A stretch of 64,000 nt of DNA from Calothrix anomala FACHB-343 (GTDB lineage: Bacteria > Cyanobacteriota > Cyanobacteriia > Cyanobacteriales > Nostocaceae). The translations under genes were made by a program, and so were the position numbers. Shown here piece after piece: positions 48,801 to 57,456 of this stretch (position 1 is its first letter; every line of letters starts with the position of its first letter). The stretch covers positions 1-64,000 of the forward strand of contig NZ_JACJQG010000041.1 in assembly GCF_014696435.1 (NCBI RefSeq). The letters are read 5' to 3'. The notes beneath the pieces are model-generated. The model did not search any database, was not told where the DNA came from, and saw nothing but the letters and a program-made list of their open reading frames with translations.

Positions 48801-51800
48801 ACCATACAATTATAGTTTTAGTCAAGACGGACAGCGCATAGCCATTGTCTTAGAAAATGCTGTAGAAGTATGGGATTTATCTGGTAAATTGCTCTTGAAT
48901 TTCCAAGCCGAAGGCGGAAAAATTGATAGTTTTGCACAAGCTACTTTAAGCGCAGATGGACAAAGTATTGCGATCGCATATTCTGAAGATCCTGCTCGGG
49001 TTTTCGATATGTCTGGAAAACAGCTAGCAATTCTGCAAGGACGCTCGAGTAGTGTTAATGATGCCAATTTCAGTCAAGACGGTAAATATGTTGTGACTGC
49101 ATCATCTGACAAAATCGCCCGCGTTTGGGATATTTCGGGGAATTTATTAACAGAACTTAAAGGACATCTTAGCAGTATTAATAGTGCAAGTTTTAGCCCT
49201 GATGGTAAGCTAATTGTCACGACATCTGCTAATAGTTCGGCTCGGATTTGGGATATTTCTGGTAAACAACTATCTCTGCTCAAAGGAGAGAACGATTTTA
49301 TATCAAATCAAGCTATTGGTTCTAGTGTTGCTAGTGCCAGCTTTAGCCCTGATGGAAAATTTATTTTTACCGTAGATGACAACCTATCGTATGTGCAATT
49401 GTGGACTAATACAGGTAAATTGGTAATGTCGACTTCAGATATTTACCAAATTCAAAATGTTAGGTTTAGTTTAGATAGTAAGCGGATTATGGTAACAGGA
49501 TCTTCCCATATATATGTATGGGATATTTCCGGTAAAATGATAGCTAAAATTCGTATTCCTAAAGGTCAGTTAAATACTTATAGGCTTATTAGTATTAGCC
49601 CAGATGAACAGCATGTTATCCTCTATTCCTGGGTACTCCGGCTGGGTTTTTATTCCACTAATGCCCGTTTATGGGTAGCTAGTTTATCCAATGCTCAACC
49701 GTTAGTCGAGTTAAAAGGGCATCAAGGTTACGTGAACGAAGCCAACTTTAGTGCAGATAGTCAAAAAATTATTGCCACATCTAATAATACTGCTCGTGTT
49801 TGGGATTTGTCAGGGAAGCTATTAACGGAATTCAAAGGACATCAAGGTAATGTTACAAGTGCAAACTTTAGTTCAGATGGCAACAAAATTGTGACATCAT
49901 CAGATGATGGTACTGCTCGTATATGGGACAATTCTGGTAAACAATTAGTTGTACTAAGTTTATCTCAAATCTCTTCTTCCCCAAAAGTTGCAGCCGACAG
50001 ATTACGCGATTTAGAATTTTACGCTCCCAACTGCGCCCAAGCATTTGAACCGTGGCAAAAAGCGCTTAAAATCTATCAAGAAATATCCGATCGCGAAAAC
50101 CAAGCTATCATCCTGGAAAAACTGGGAAATGCTTACTATTGTCTCAGCGATTACACCAATGCTATTAATTCCTATACTCAAGCATCAAGCATTGCCCAAC
50201 AACAAAATTACCCAGAAATCCAAGCCAGAAATCTCTCCAATATCGGCAGCGTTTACAATTCTTTAGCTGATTATGAACCAGCAATTAAATCTTACGCAGA
50301 AGCATTAAAACTTCTCCAACAACAAAATACTCGACTCAAAGCAGAAATTCTCCGAGGGCGAGGTAATGTTTATAATTCCCAAGGTAAATATCACGAAGCT
50401 ATTCAAGATTATTCGCAAGCATTAGCCATTGAGGAGAAGTGGAGAAATGCTGCTGGTATAGCCAAAAATAAAGTCAATCTGGCAAATATTTATTATGCTT
50501 TGGGTGACTACTCAAAAGCTATTCAATATTACAAAGAAACTCTAGATGCAACCCCCAGCGAATCTTTAGCCGGTTTAGGAAATACTTATCTTTCTCTCGG
50601 TGATACCGTCAAAGCAATTGAATTGCACAATCAAAGCTTGGCGAAAGCAAGACAAATTGAAGACAAAGAAGCAGAAGGTAACGCACTAAATAATTTAGCT
50701 TATGCTTTGATGAAAGCCAATAATCTTCCAGAAGCAGAGAAAAATCTCTTGGGAACTATAAAAATTTGGGAATCTCTGCGTGCTGGGTTAAATGATGCTA
50801 ATAAAGTTTCTATCTTTGAAAAACAATCTCGCACCTATCGCCTACTGCAAGAAGTTTTAATTGCTCAAAATAAAATTAATCAGGCCTTAGAAATTTCTGA
50901 ACGGGGTCGTTCTCGTGCTTTTGTGGAATTGCTCTCAAGGCGTTTATCTCCCAACCCAACACAACAATCAAGTATTACTCCGCCAAATATTGAGCAGATT
51001 AAACAAATAGCTAAATCACAAAATGCGACTTTGGTGCAATATTCAATTGTTAATCAAGAAGATAAACAACAAATAAAAGAATCAGAAATTTATATTTGGG
51101 TAGTGAAACCCACAGGTGAAGTTGCATTTCATCGCCAAGATATCAAGGCGTTATTGCAAACAGAAAATAAAACTTTAGCCCAATTAGTTGATATGTCCCG
51201 ACTATCTATAGGGGTGAGAAGTCGCGCAGGTGGAATTATCGCCGCCGCAGCTGATGGTGCAAATCAAACCAAACGCTTACAACAACTGCATGATTTGTTA
51301 ATTAAACCGATCGCAAACCAGCTACCCAGCAACCCCAGCGATCGCATTATTTTCATTCCCCAAGGTTCCCTGTTCTTGGTTCCGTTCCCCGCATTGCAAG
51401 ACGCCCAAAATAAATACTTGGTAGAAAAACACACAATTCTTACTGCGCCATCGATTCAACTACTAGATTTTACACGCCAGCAAAAACAAGCACAGCCAGC
51501 TAAATCAGCTTCTCTAGCAAATTTAGTGGTGGGTAATCCTACCATGCCTTTTGTATCCCTTGTGCCAGGAGAAAAACCCCAACAGCTACCACCTTTAAAG
51601 GGTGCAGAAGAAGAAGCAAAAGCGATCGCACCTCTACTCAACACCAAAGCGATTACAGGTTCTCAAGCAACAGAAACAGCGATCGCCCAAAAAATGACCC
51701 AATCACGTATCATTCATTTAGCAACACATGGATTCTTTGATGATTTACGCGGTTTGGGAAGTGCTATAGCCCTTGCACCCGCAGGTAAAGATGATGGTTT

Positions 51801-52128
51801 ATTAACTGCGGAAGAAATTTTGGATTTGAAACTACAAGCTGAACTCGTGGTTCTTAGCGCCTGCGATACTGGACGAGGAAAAATCACAGGGGATGGAGTA
51901 ATTGGTTTATCTCGGTCTTTTATCAGCGCAGGTGTACCTAGCATTGTAGTTTCTCTCTGGCAAGTACCCGATACACCAACGGCATCTTTAATGACTGAGT
52001 TTTATCAAAACTTAAGTAAAAATCATGATAAAGCTGCTGCCTTAAGACAAGCGATGCTAACTACGATCAAGACCCACCCCGACCCTGTAAATTGGGCGGC
52101 ATTTACTTTAATTGGCGAAGTCAATTGA
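45883..52128 (+). CDS. Giant exported WD40-TPR-CHAT protein
   Basis: 2081 residues. A signal peptide (about 1-38, IILIAFISFLVVISPTFP) leads to about two dozen WD40 repeats (60-1365; pattern SPDGxxIVTAS, TARVWDxSGK), enough for three or four propellers. TPRs follow (about 1375-1650, AINSYTQAS, AIQDYSQALAIEE) and a C-terminal CHAT peptidase (about 1795-2080) with His1949 (HLATHGFF) and Cys1994 (LSACDTG). The first eight repeats are regular and similar; the middle ones (about 360-1000) are degenerate. WD40 and TPR arrays are protein-binding scaffolds that probably position or gate the peptidase. Function is not established. Confidence 0.92.
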   Translation: MRYYRIILIAFISFLVVISPTFPQNLSILFSGTQVLAQTPNQKTTIAASGSFIDYFAEERQFKGHEGSVNSANFSYDGQRIVTAGSDGTARIWDFSGKELLVLQGHQGTVRSANFSPDGQLIVTASFDGTARVWNNSGQQLAELKGHQGNVNSANFSPDGKRIVTAGADQTVRIWDISGKQLAEFKGHEGSVYSVNFSPDGQRIVTAAADKTARVWDLSGKVLAQLQGHTDTVWSANFSPDGQRIVTASDDKTARVWDLSGKVLAELKGHSDSVYSASFSPDGQKIVTASVDKTALIWDSTGKLVGKLPGHQGGVNSVGFSADGKFIVSAANDGNTKIWNMSTKLLRELPGQRYLSFSSNGQYILTVSDEKILQVWNIDGTVLAEFKSQDNVIYGKFSPDTKLIVTLSETTTQVWDIKGKLISQSKHDNTINKAIFSPDSQCLVTTGDYNQISQIWDMKGKLLAELEHDRTDSTSLIGNSVTFSLDGQYIMIISGNTVAKVWDINGKLISEIKDPESYINRANFSPDNKLIITTAHELDIARIWNINGKLITQLKHDTFVKDAMFSPDGQMILTADEQVRIWDLKGKLVTKIPQPNANAFFHLNSEGKLIIITSTEETTRFWDISGKMLRELVGSYPKFSADRNWTITSGYNTVKVWNTSGQLLTDINGFNSDILDVSISPDARQVAIASDNIGVWYLAAKQSPQIQNPVNPVPLIPNSNSITSHFPTVADNVDFSFDGKKLLTIAEETILEVWDISGNLLAELKKSSYSLRKAHFSPNAKQVLVIFLDNAAIWDISSNNLVELKGHTDAIIDATWSQNGKLIVTTSKDGTTRLWDTTGKQIVVLEKQDGFLYSVSFSQDGQQILTATDKAIRLWHLSGKQIAEIKEGAANAYLSQDGKRIISTLNYGTAKVWDISGKLLFELGEKNTGYVNDVFLSPDGQRIVIASKSRDICVWDNTGKLLARFEKENMINKPYNYSFSQDGQRIAIVLENAVEVWDLSGKLLLNFQAEGGKIDSFAQATLSADGQSIAIAYSEDPARVFDMSGKQLAILQGRSSSVNDANFSQDGKYVVTASSDKIARVWDISGNLLTELKGHLSSINSASFSPDGKLIVTTSANSSARIWDISGKQLSLLKGENDFISNQAIGSSVASASFSPDGKFIFTVDDNLSYVQLWTNTGKLVMSTSDIYQIQNVRFSLDSKRIMVTGSSHIYVWDISGKMIAKIRIPKGQLNTYRLISISPDEQHVILYSWVLRLGFYSTNARLWVASLSNAQPLVELKGHQGYVNEANFSADSQKIIATSNNTARVWDLSGKLLTEFKGHQGNVTSANFSSDGNKIVTSSDDGTARIWDNSGKQLVVLSLSQISSSPKVAADRLRDLEFYAPNCAQAFEPWQKALKIYQEISDRENQAIILEKLGNAYYCLSDYTNAINSYTQASSIAQQQNYPEIQARNLSNIGSVYNSLADYEPAIKSYAEALKLLQQQNTRLKAEILRGRGNVYNSQGKYHEAIQDYSQALAIEEKWRNAAGIAKNKVNLANIYYALGDYSKAIQYYKETLDATPSESLAGLGNTYLSLGDTVKAIELHNQSLAKARQIEDKEAEGNALNNLAYALMKANNLPEAEKNLLGTIKIWESLRAGLNDANKVSIFEKQSRTYRLLQEVLIAQNKINQALEISERGRSRAFVELLSRRLSPNPTQQSSITPPNIEQIKQIAKSQNATLVQYSIVNQEDKQQIKESEIYIWVVKPTGEVAFHRQDIKALLQTENKTLAQLVDMSRLSIGVRSRAGGIIAAAADGANQTKRLQQLHDLLIKPIANQLPSNPSDRIIFIPQGSLFLVPFPALQDAQNKYLVEKHTILTAPSIQLLDFTRQQKQAQPAKSASLANLVVGNPTMPFVSLVPGEKPQQLPPLKGAEEEAKAIAPLLNTKAITGSQATETAIAQKMTQSRIIHLATHGFFDDLRGLGSAIALAPAGKDDGLLTAEEILDLKLQAELVVLSACDTGRGKITGDGVIGLSRSFISAGVPSIVVSLWQVPDTPTASLMTEFYQNLSKNHDKAAALRQAMLTTIKTHPDPVNWAAFTLIGEVN

Positions 52129-52271
52129 ATTTTTACCCTTGCTGTCAGCATACTTTGTGTACTTCGCGTCTACCCTGCGGGTTCTCCTTTGGAGTATGCG
52201 GTTCGTTTTTTTAACCCTCATAAATTTTACGACAGACCACTAGCTAGATAAAATTACTGAAATTCAAGCAA

Positions 52272-52299
52272 TGAAAAAGGCACAACAATGTTGTGCCTT
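52272..52299 (-). terminator. Intrinsic terminator of the CDC48-like gene (end of the gas-vesicle accessory unit)
   Basis: On the minus strand AAGGCACAAC and GTTGTGCCTT form a perfect 10-bp stem with a 3-nt loop followed by TTTTT. It sits about 50 bp after the stop codon at 52351. Confidence 0.8.
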
Positions 52300-52350
52300 A
52301 ACTATCCTCTGCAACTCCAAAAAATAAAATCTACTGTACAGTCCCTAGAA

Positions 52351-54213
52351 TTAACTAGGGCGTTGCTCAGTTAACACCTGATATGCATAATTGAAATCAT
52401 CAGTAGTAATACGGATGTCTGTAGGTGTTGTTTGTCCTTGAGAACGGAAACGGCGAATCGCCTCAACAGCCGCTTGATTGCACAGCAATGTTAAGTCTGC
52501 ACCATTCCAACCTTTGGTCATCTCTGCCCAATATTCCAAATCCACATCTTGTAGTGGTCTTCCTTGGCTATGAACCTTTAAGATTGACAGACGGCTACCT
52601 AAATCTGGTAAATCGACTTTCATCTGTAAATCTAAGCGTCCAGCGCGTAATAAAGCCGGATCTAGAGTATCAGGTCGATTTGTCGCCCCAATTACTAAGA
52701 TAGTGGTTCCTACTTGTAAGCCATCTAATTCTGTGAGTAATTGACCAACTACGCGATCGCTTACTCCCGAATCTCCATTGTAACTGCCTCTAGCGGGAGC
52801 CAAGGTATCAATTTCATCAATAAATACTACACAGGGGTCGGCTTGTCTGGCTTTCGCAAACAATTCTCGCACAGCTTGTTCGCTAGCTCCTACCCAACGG
52901 CTGAGTAATTCTGGCCCGTTGACACCAATAAAATTCGCCCTGGCTTGAGAAGCTACAGCTTTAGCTAACAAAGTCTTACCTGTTCCCGGAGGCCCCCACA
53001 GTAAAATTCCTTTCGGTGCTAAAGCTTTGGTTTGCAAATACAATTCCGGATACAGTAACGCCCCTTCTACCGATTCACGCAGCGTTTGCTTAATTGTCTC
53101 CAAACCACCAATATCTTCCCAAGCCACATGGGGAACTTCAACTTCCACACTCCGCAATACCGCCGGCTTGATTTCTTTCAGCGCTTGCAAAAAGTCAGAC
53201 TGACACACCGTCATATTGTCTGGAATTTTTTCGTCAATCGAAGGTACGTGACGGCGCAACGCTGTATAAGCAGCTTTTTGACATACAGCCTTCAAATCAG
53301 CCCCGACAAAGCCCACAGCCCGTTCAGCAATGAAATCCAAGTCAACCGTATTATCTAAAGGCATAGCACGGGTGAGAATTTGCAGAATTTCCTTGCGTCC
53401 GTTGCAATCGGGGATGCGAAACTGAACTTCTCTATCAAATCGACCCGGACGGCGCAAAGCCGGGTCAAGATGGTCGGGGCGATTAGTCGCCGCTAAAACA
53501 ATCACACCTTGGCTTTGAGAAAAACCATCCATCAAGCTTAATAACTGCGCCACTAGACGTTTTTCTACTTCCCCTTCTACCGCACTCCGGTCGGGAGCCA
53601 AACTATCAATTTCATCGATAAATATAATACAGGGAGCATTTTTCGCTGCCTTTTCAAAAATACCTCGCAGTCGTTGTTCCGCTTCACCGTAATATTTACT
53701 GATGACTTCCGGGCCGACGAGGGCGATATAGTTCACCCCCAATTCTTCTGCTAAAGCGCGGGCGGTGAGGGTTTTACCAGTTCCCGGAGGCCCCACCAAC
53801 AACACGCCTCGCGTGGGTTCTAGACCTAGTTTTGCCAAGAGGTCGGGACGTTTTAAGGGGATAGCAATCAGTTCTTTGAGTTCTTTAAGAACTTCACCCA
53901 ATCCACCCACATCTTTAAGACTATGATCGGAAGGTGCATTAGGTGGCACAATCGGGTCAGATGGGGCGCTGCTACCACCGCCACCGCCACCGCCACCACC
54001 TCCAGAATTAGCCGACGGTTGAGTGCGGAAGCGGCTAGTACCCACATCATTAGCCATATTATTCGGACGGGGCACATTCCCATATCGGGGAATACTGCTC
54101 ATCGGACGAGAATTTATTTGTACATCCGTCTTAATCTCGCCCTTTTCTACCTTTTCTTCCAGAGTTTTGACTAACTCTAATAACTGTTCAAAACCCTTAA
54201 ACAACTCACTCAT
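52351..54213 (-). CDS. CDC48/VCP-like double AAA+ ATPase in the gas-vesicle region
   Basis: 620 residues with two AAA modules. D1 Walker A is GPPGTGKT (141-148) and Walker B is IIFIDEID (197-204). D2 Walker A lies near 406-413 and VVFIDEID near 460. The CDC48 double-psi-barrel N domain is missing. In its place are a short coiled coil (about 1-30, LLELVKTLEEKVEKGEIKTD) and a Ser/Pro-rich linker with ten consecutive glycines (71-80). CDC48 ATPases unfold or extract proteins. The gene is the last of a trio with an ArsA/Get3-like ATPase (50 bp) and a GvpL/F protein, which suggests a vesicle-related job. That link is inference. Confidence 0.85.
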   Translation of the reverse strand: MSELFKGFEQLLELVKTLEEKVEKGEIKTDVQINSRPMSSIPRYGNVPRPNNMANDVGTSRFRTQPSANSGGGGGGGGGGSSAPSDPIVPPNAPSDHSLKDVGGLGEVLKELKELIAIPLKRPDLLAKLGLEPTRGVLLVGPPGTGKTLTARALAEELGVNYIALVGPEVISKYYGEAEQRLRGIFEKAAKNAPCIIFIDEIDSLAPDRSAVEGEVEKRLVAQLLSLMDGFSQSQGVIVLAATNRPDHLDPALRRPGRFDREVQFRIPDCNGRKEILQILTRAMPLDNTVDLDFIAERAVGFVGADLKAVCQKAAYTALRRHVPSIDEKIPDNMTVCQSDFLQALKEIKPAVLRSVEVEVPHVAWEDIGGLETIKQTLRESVEGALLYPELYLQTKALAPKGILLWGPPGTGKTLLAKAVASQARANFIGVNGPELLSRWVGASEQAVRELFAKARQADPCVVFIDEIDTLAPARGSYNGDSGVSDRVVGQLLTELDGLQVGTTILVIGATNRPDTLDPALLRAGRLDLQMKVDLPDLGSRLSILKVHSQGRPLQDVDLEYWAEMTKGWNGADLTLLCNQAAVEAIRRFRSQGQTTPTDIRITTDDFNYAYQVLTEQRPS

Positions 54214-54263
54214 AAAATACCTCGATAGTTGACTCCCAAATCCCGCGATTTCTTTGGCGAAAT

Positions 54264-56171
54264 TTAGCTGTTATGTGCAATTAATTCCTCGAATTCAAAT
54301 AACAGATGGGCTGCACATTGAATTCTCGTCAGTGGCTCTACAGAACGGGGTAAGCGCGGTAAGCGAATAATCGTTTGTTTGGGAAATAAGCTTCCCTCTA
54401 CTTCCGCTTCTGGACTGTAGCGATTCTGTACCACATAACGTTGATTAACTCCCATCTTTGCCAAGGATTCTGTTAATCTTATGTGTTCGGCAATAATTGC
54501 TGCTTCTGCTTGAATTACACCAATAAATTGAGTTTCCTGGGGATTTTTTAATTTCTTTTGCGCCTGGACAACTTGTTGACGTAAACCCCGCAACCGCCCA
54601 ATTACATCCACATGACCCAAAACATTTTGATATTTCATCCACAGCTTAAATATCCATGTTAACCAATCTCCTAAAGCTGATGGCATTTCCAAAAAGCGCA
54701 GTAGATGGCCTGTAGGTGCTGTATCTAAAATAATCAAGTCTTCTTGGTTGCTGCTTAATAAATCCATCACCGTAACTAGAGATAATATCTCATCAATTCC
54801 CGGTAAAGCTTGCGACATAATTTGTCGCCAAGCCTCTGGTAAATAAGCAACATTTACTGTCGAATCTGTTTGCGTTCCTTCTCCACTAATCATATCTGCT
54901 AATTCCCACAGATAATCAGCACGAAATTGGTCTAAAACTCTAGTTTCATCAACTTCTTGCGCGCTCAAATTAGGAGTTAACATCATCGGCTCATGTCCTA
55001 AGGTTTGCCCAAAAGCATCACCTAAAGAATGAGCCGGATCTATGGAAATGACGCGAATATTTTTTTGGGGATAATGTTGCGCACAAGCCCAAGCAACTGC
55101 TGCTGCTACTGTTGTTTTACCTACACCTCCTTTACCACCAACAATAATCAGTTGACATCCTTCCGCCAAAAAATCGCTAAAACTTGGTAGGATTTTATTT
55201 GGCCATTGGATGATTGGTGGTGGTGCAAGTTCCACAGTATTGATAGTTTGAATTTGGTTAGCCAAACTATCTAACAACATCCCACCTAAGGGCAGTACTT
55301 GCTGTTGGGGAAGAGTGAAAACAGGTTTGTCAGGTGCTATTTTTAAGTATTGAGCGAGTAAATTTTGCTGCTCGGCATAACGGTCTTTATCGAGAGTATC
55401 TGCTGTCAAAAGCCGATTGATAAACAATCCAGCATAGGGAATTTCTAATTCTTTTAAACTAACTAAAAAGCGTTCAGTTTCTAAAAATGACATCGGCTCA
55501 GAAACTGCTACCACTAAACAGCCGGTAAAATTTTCATCTTGCAGTAAGCGTCTGCCCTCTGCTAGTTGAAATTTCATATCAACTAAAAAATCATCAACCT
55601 CATCTGCTTTATAATTACCCTTAAAAGTTGTGGTAATTACACGATGTTTTTCTTGAAATAATTCAAAGGAATTTAAAATAACATCTAGAAAGTCTTTTAA
55701 GCGTAATAAATTTAATGTGTGCCCCGAAGGAGCCATATCTAGAACAATCCGATCTACTTTCTTTTCCGAAAGCAGTCGTTGAATTTCTAACAACCCCATG
55801 AGTTCATTTAACCCAGGCCAGTTTAAATCCCAAACTGGTGCTAAATCTTCACCGTCGGCTAAACTACCACGTTCTACTAATAATTCTAAAAAGTGACTAT
55901 ATTTGGCTTTAAATTCTAACAGCAGTTTTTGTGCATCTAATGCTTGAACGCTCAAGTTAGGTAAATCGTTTACAGGTAAAGCATTATCTGTGACTTCTGT
56001 GAGTAAAACATCGCCTAAAGAATGAGCCGGATCTGTAGAAATTAATAAAATTCTTTCGTCGGGAAATTTTCTCGCCCAATACCGGGCAAAACTGCAAGAA
56101 ATGGTAGTTTTACCAACCCCACCTTTGCCGCTAAACATGACTAAATTTAGAGAATCGTAGTTTTTCATCAT
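54264..56171 (-). CDS. Tandem ArsA/Get3-like ATPase in the gas-vesicle region
   Basis: 635 residues, two fused ArsA/TRC40-type domains. Both have the deviant Walker A GKGGVGKTT (15-23 and about 341-349), and STDPAHSLGD and SIDPAHSLGD (switch I) follow. VLDMAPSGHTLNLLR and ILDTAPTGHLLRFLE are the switch II/A-loop segments. Bacterial ArsA pumps arsenite with ArsB; Get3 chaperones tail-anchored membrane proteins. No arsB or arsR is near, and cysteines for arsenite are not arranged as in ArsA, so a chaperone role is more plausible. It starts 37 bp after the GvpL/F stop, likely cotranscribed. Confidence 0.85.
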   Translation of the reverse strand: MMKNYDSLNLVMFSGKGGVGKTTISCSFARYWARKFPDERILLISTDPAHSLGDVLLTEVTDNALPVNDLPNLSVQALDAQKLLLEFKAKYSHFLELLVERGSLADGEDLAPVWDLNWPGLNELMGLLEIQRLLSEKKVDRIVLDMAPSGHTLNLLRLKDFLDVILNSFELFQEKHRVITTTFKGNYKADEVDDFLVDMKFQLAEGRRLLQDENFTGCLVVAVSEPMSFLETERFLVSLKELEIPYAGLFINRLLTADTLDKDRYAEQQNLLAQYLKIAPDKPVFTLPQQQVLPLGGMLLDSLANQIQTINTVELAPPPIIQWPNKILPSFSDFLAEGCQLIIVGGKGGVGKTTVAAAVAWACAQHYPQKNIRVISIDPAHSLGDAFGQTLGHEPMMLTPNLSAQEVDETRVLDQFRADYLWELADMISGEGTQTDSTVNVAYLPEAWRQIMSQALPGIDEILSLVTVMDLLSSNQEDLIILDTAPTGHLLRFLEMPSALGDWLTWIFKLWMKYQNVLGHVDVIGRLRGLRQQVVQAQKKLKNPQETQFIGVIQAEAAIIAEHIRLTESLAKMGVNQRYVVQNRYSPEAEVEGSLFPKQTIIRLPRLPRSVEPLTRIQCAAHLLFEFEELIAHNS

Positions 56172-56208
56172 CCACCTATAAATTCCCAGTAAAACTTGTA
56201 AATCATCT

Positions 56209-56955
56209 TTAAACGAAATGGTAGGGAGGTAGAGCTTCTCCTAAGCAGAGATCCCAAGATGGGCAAGCAGATTGCCAAGTATAAAATTGCTCTAAAAATG
56301 CAGATTTATCTTGGTCGTTAACTAAAATATAAATCCGAATTTCTTCGCCTTTGTTCTGCACAATTGCCGAAGATTGATAAATTTCTGTAATTACATTAAT
56401 CAGACTGGATTTTTCATCAGTCTGGGAAATTAAGAAAGTTTTTTGCTGTTCAAAATGCTGTTTCTTGGCTAAAAAATAATCTCTACCTCCGCCTACAGCC
56501 GCTCTGACAGGTTCTTTAAAAGTTTGAGGTATGAGTCTTAAACTATATTCAGTTTTACCTTGAATATGCTCTAATTTTTCTCGATATTCCCGATTGTGAA
56601 CTTCTATATGGTTAAGTAATATTGCTTGAGAACTAAAAGAAGTGCCAAAACGCAAAGGTAAAACTGTAGTTTGCTCAAATAGTTCGCGAATCACGCGATC
56701 GTGAGTTAAGACCATTTTGATAACTTCTTCATCATTATCTTGCACTGATTCTAAAGATATTCCTTGTTCCACAACGGCGGAAATACCTGCACCATGAATT
56801 AAGCCTAATTTTCCTAAATTACCTATTGGTAAATTTAAAGATACATCAGGATTTTTCAAAAAAGCATAAGTGTAAAGATTTAACGATTCCATTGTTATCG
56901 ATGTATTTAAAAAAGTGAGATTTTTGTTAACTTCGTTAATATTTATAGCACCCAT
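56209..56955 (-). CDS. GvpL/GvpF family gas vesicle protein (GvpW-like, second copy)
   Basis: 248 residues. The GvpL/F family fold is marked by YTYAFLKNP, the conserved LPLRFGTSF (99-107) and GGGRDYFLAKK. These proteins are minor components that bind GvpA and assist nucleation. In other cyanobacteria a GvpL/F paralogue beside gvpV is called GvpW. ATG 56955 has an AGG nearby. MESLNL at 56892 is an alternative start closer to the family's usual N-terminus. It is divergent from the gvpV-like gene across about 95 bp and heads the unit with the ArsA- and CDC48-like genes. Confidence 0.82.
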   Translation of the reverse strand: MGAININEVNKNLTFLNTSITMESLNLYTYAFLKNPDVSLNLPIGNLGKLGLIHGAGISAVVEQGISLESVQDNDEEVIKMVLTHDRVIRELFEQTTVLPLRFGTSFSSQAILLNHIEVHNREYREKLEHIQGKTEYSLRLIPQTFKEPVRAAVGGGRDYFLAKKQHFEQQKTFLISQTDEKSSLINVITEIYQSSAIVQNKGEEIRIYILVNDQDKSAFLEQFYTWQSACPSWDLCLGEALPPYHFV

Positions 56956-57049
56956 AATTACCTGAAAACAAAATAATAAATTATTATTTTTTAGACTTTA
57001 CAACCTGATTTTGTTAGTTATAATACAAACAATTGTTCAGGTAAAATCA

Positions 57050-57367
57050 ATGAAACATCTTCGTAATCGCGGTTCTATTAGACCTAAAGTAACTACTATG
57101 CCACGGAGTAAATCGGAAGCTTCTAATCAGTTAGAACTTTATAAACTGGTGACCGAACAGCAAAGAATTAAGCAAGAGCTACAGTTTATAGAGCAGAGAA
57201 CCGTAATGTTAAAACAACGTTTGGGTACACTCAAGAATCAGATAGCAGACGCAGAACAAAATATTCAAAAGTTACGCCAATCCGATCCTCGCCATTCTCA
57301 CTTACCCAAGCGTCCTAATATCTTTTTTGAAGCTAAAAATTATCAAGCATTTGAGATTGAATATTAA
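57050..57367 (+). CDS. gvpV: GvpV-like coiled-coil gas vesicle protein, inverted in the cluster
   Basis: 105 residues from ATG 57050 (AGG nearby; the frame is open 13 codons upstream, unlikely used). A basic N-terminus (MKHLRNRGSIRPKVTTMPRSKSE) leads to a coiled coil (about 30-80, YKLVTEQQRIKQELQFIEQR). It resembles the small GvpV proteins of cyanobacterial clusters. The gene is on the strand opposite to all other gvp genes, convergent with gvpG. The identification is from memory of the family pattern and from context. Confidence 0.6.
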   Translation: MKHLRNRGSIRPKVTTMPRSKSEASNQLELYKLVTEQQRIKQELQFIEQRTVMLKQRLGTLKNQIADAEQNIQKLRQSDPRHSHLPKRPNIFFEAKNYQAFEIEY

Positions 57368-57400
57368 TGTTTATAGCTTCACTACATAATTAAACTATTA

Positions 57401-57421
57401 ACCCGCAGAAGCGGGTTTTTA
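57401..57421 (+). terminator. Intrinsic terminator of the gvpV-like gene
   Basis: ACCCGC and GCGGGT with loop AGAA, followed by TTTTTAATTT. It separates convergent gvpV and gvpG. Confidence 0.75.
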
Positions 57422-57456
57422 ATTTAATATCAACATTAAGTTATGTCGGCAAATGA

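Noticed and set aside
46000-50000. Several minus-strand frames inside the WD40 gene
   Set aside because: They are mirror readings of the WD40 repeats and have no independent start signals.
54264-56171. Arsenite-resistance pump ATPase
   Set aside because: No arsB, arsR or arsD nearby, and the tight linkage to a GvpL/F gene and a CDC48-like gene argues for another role.
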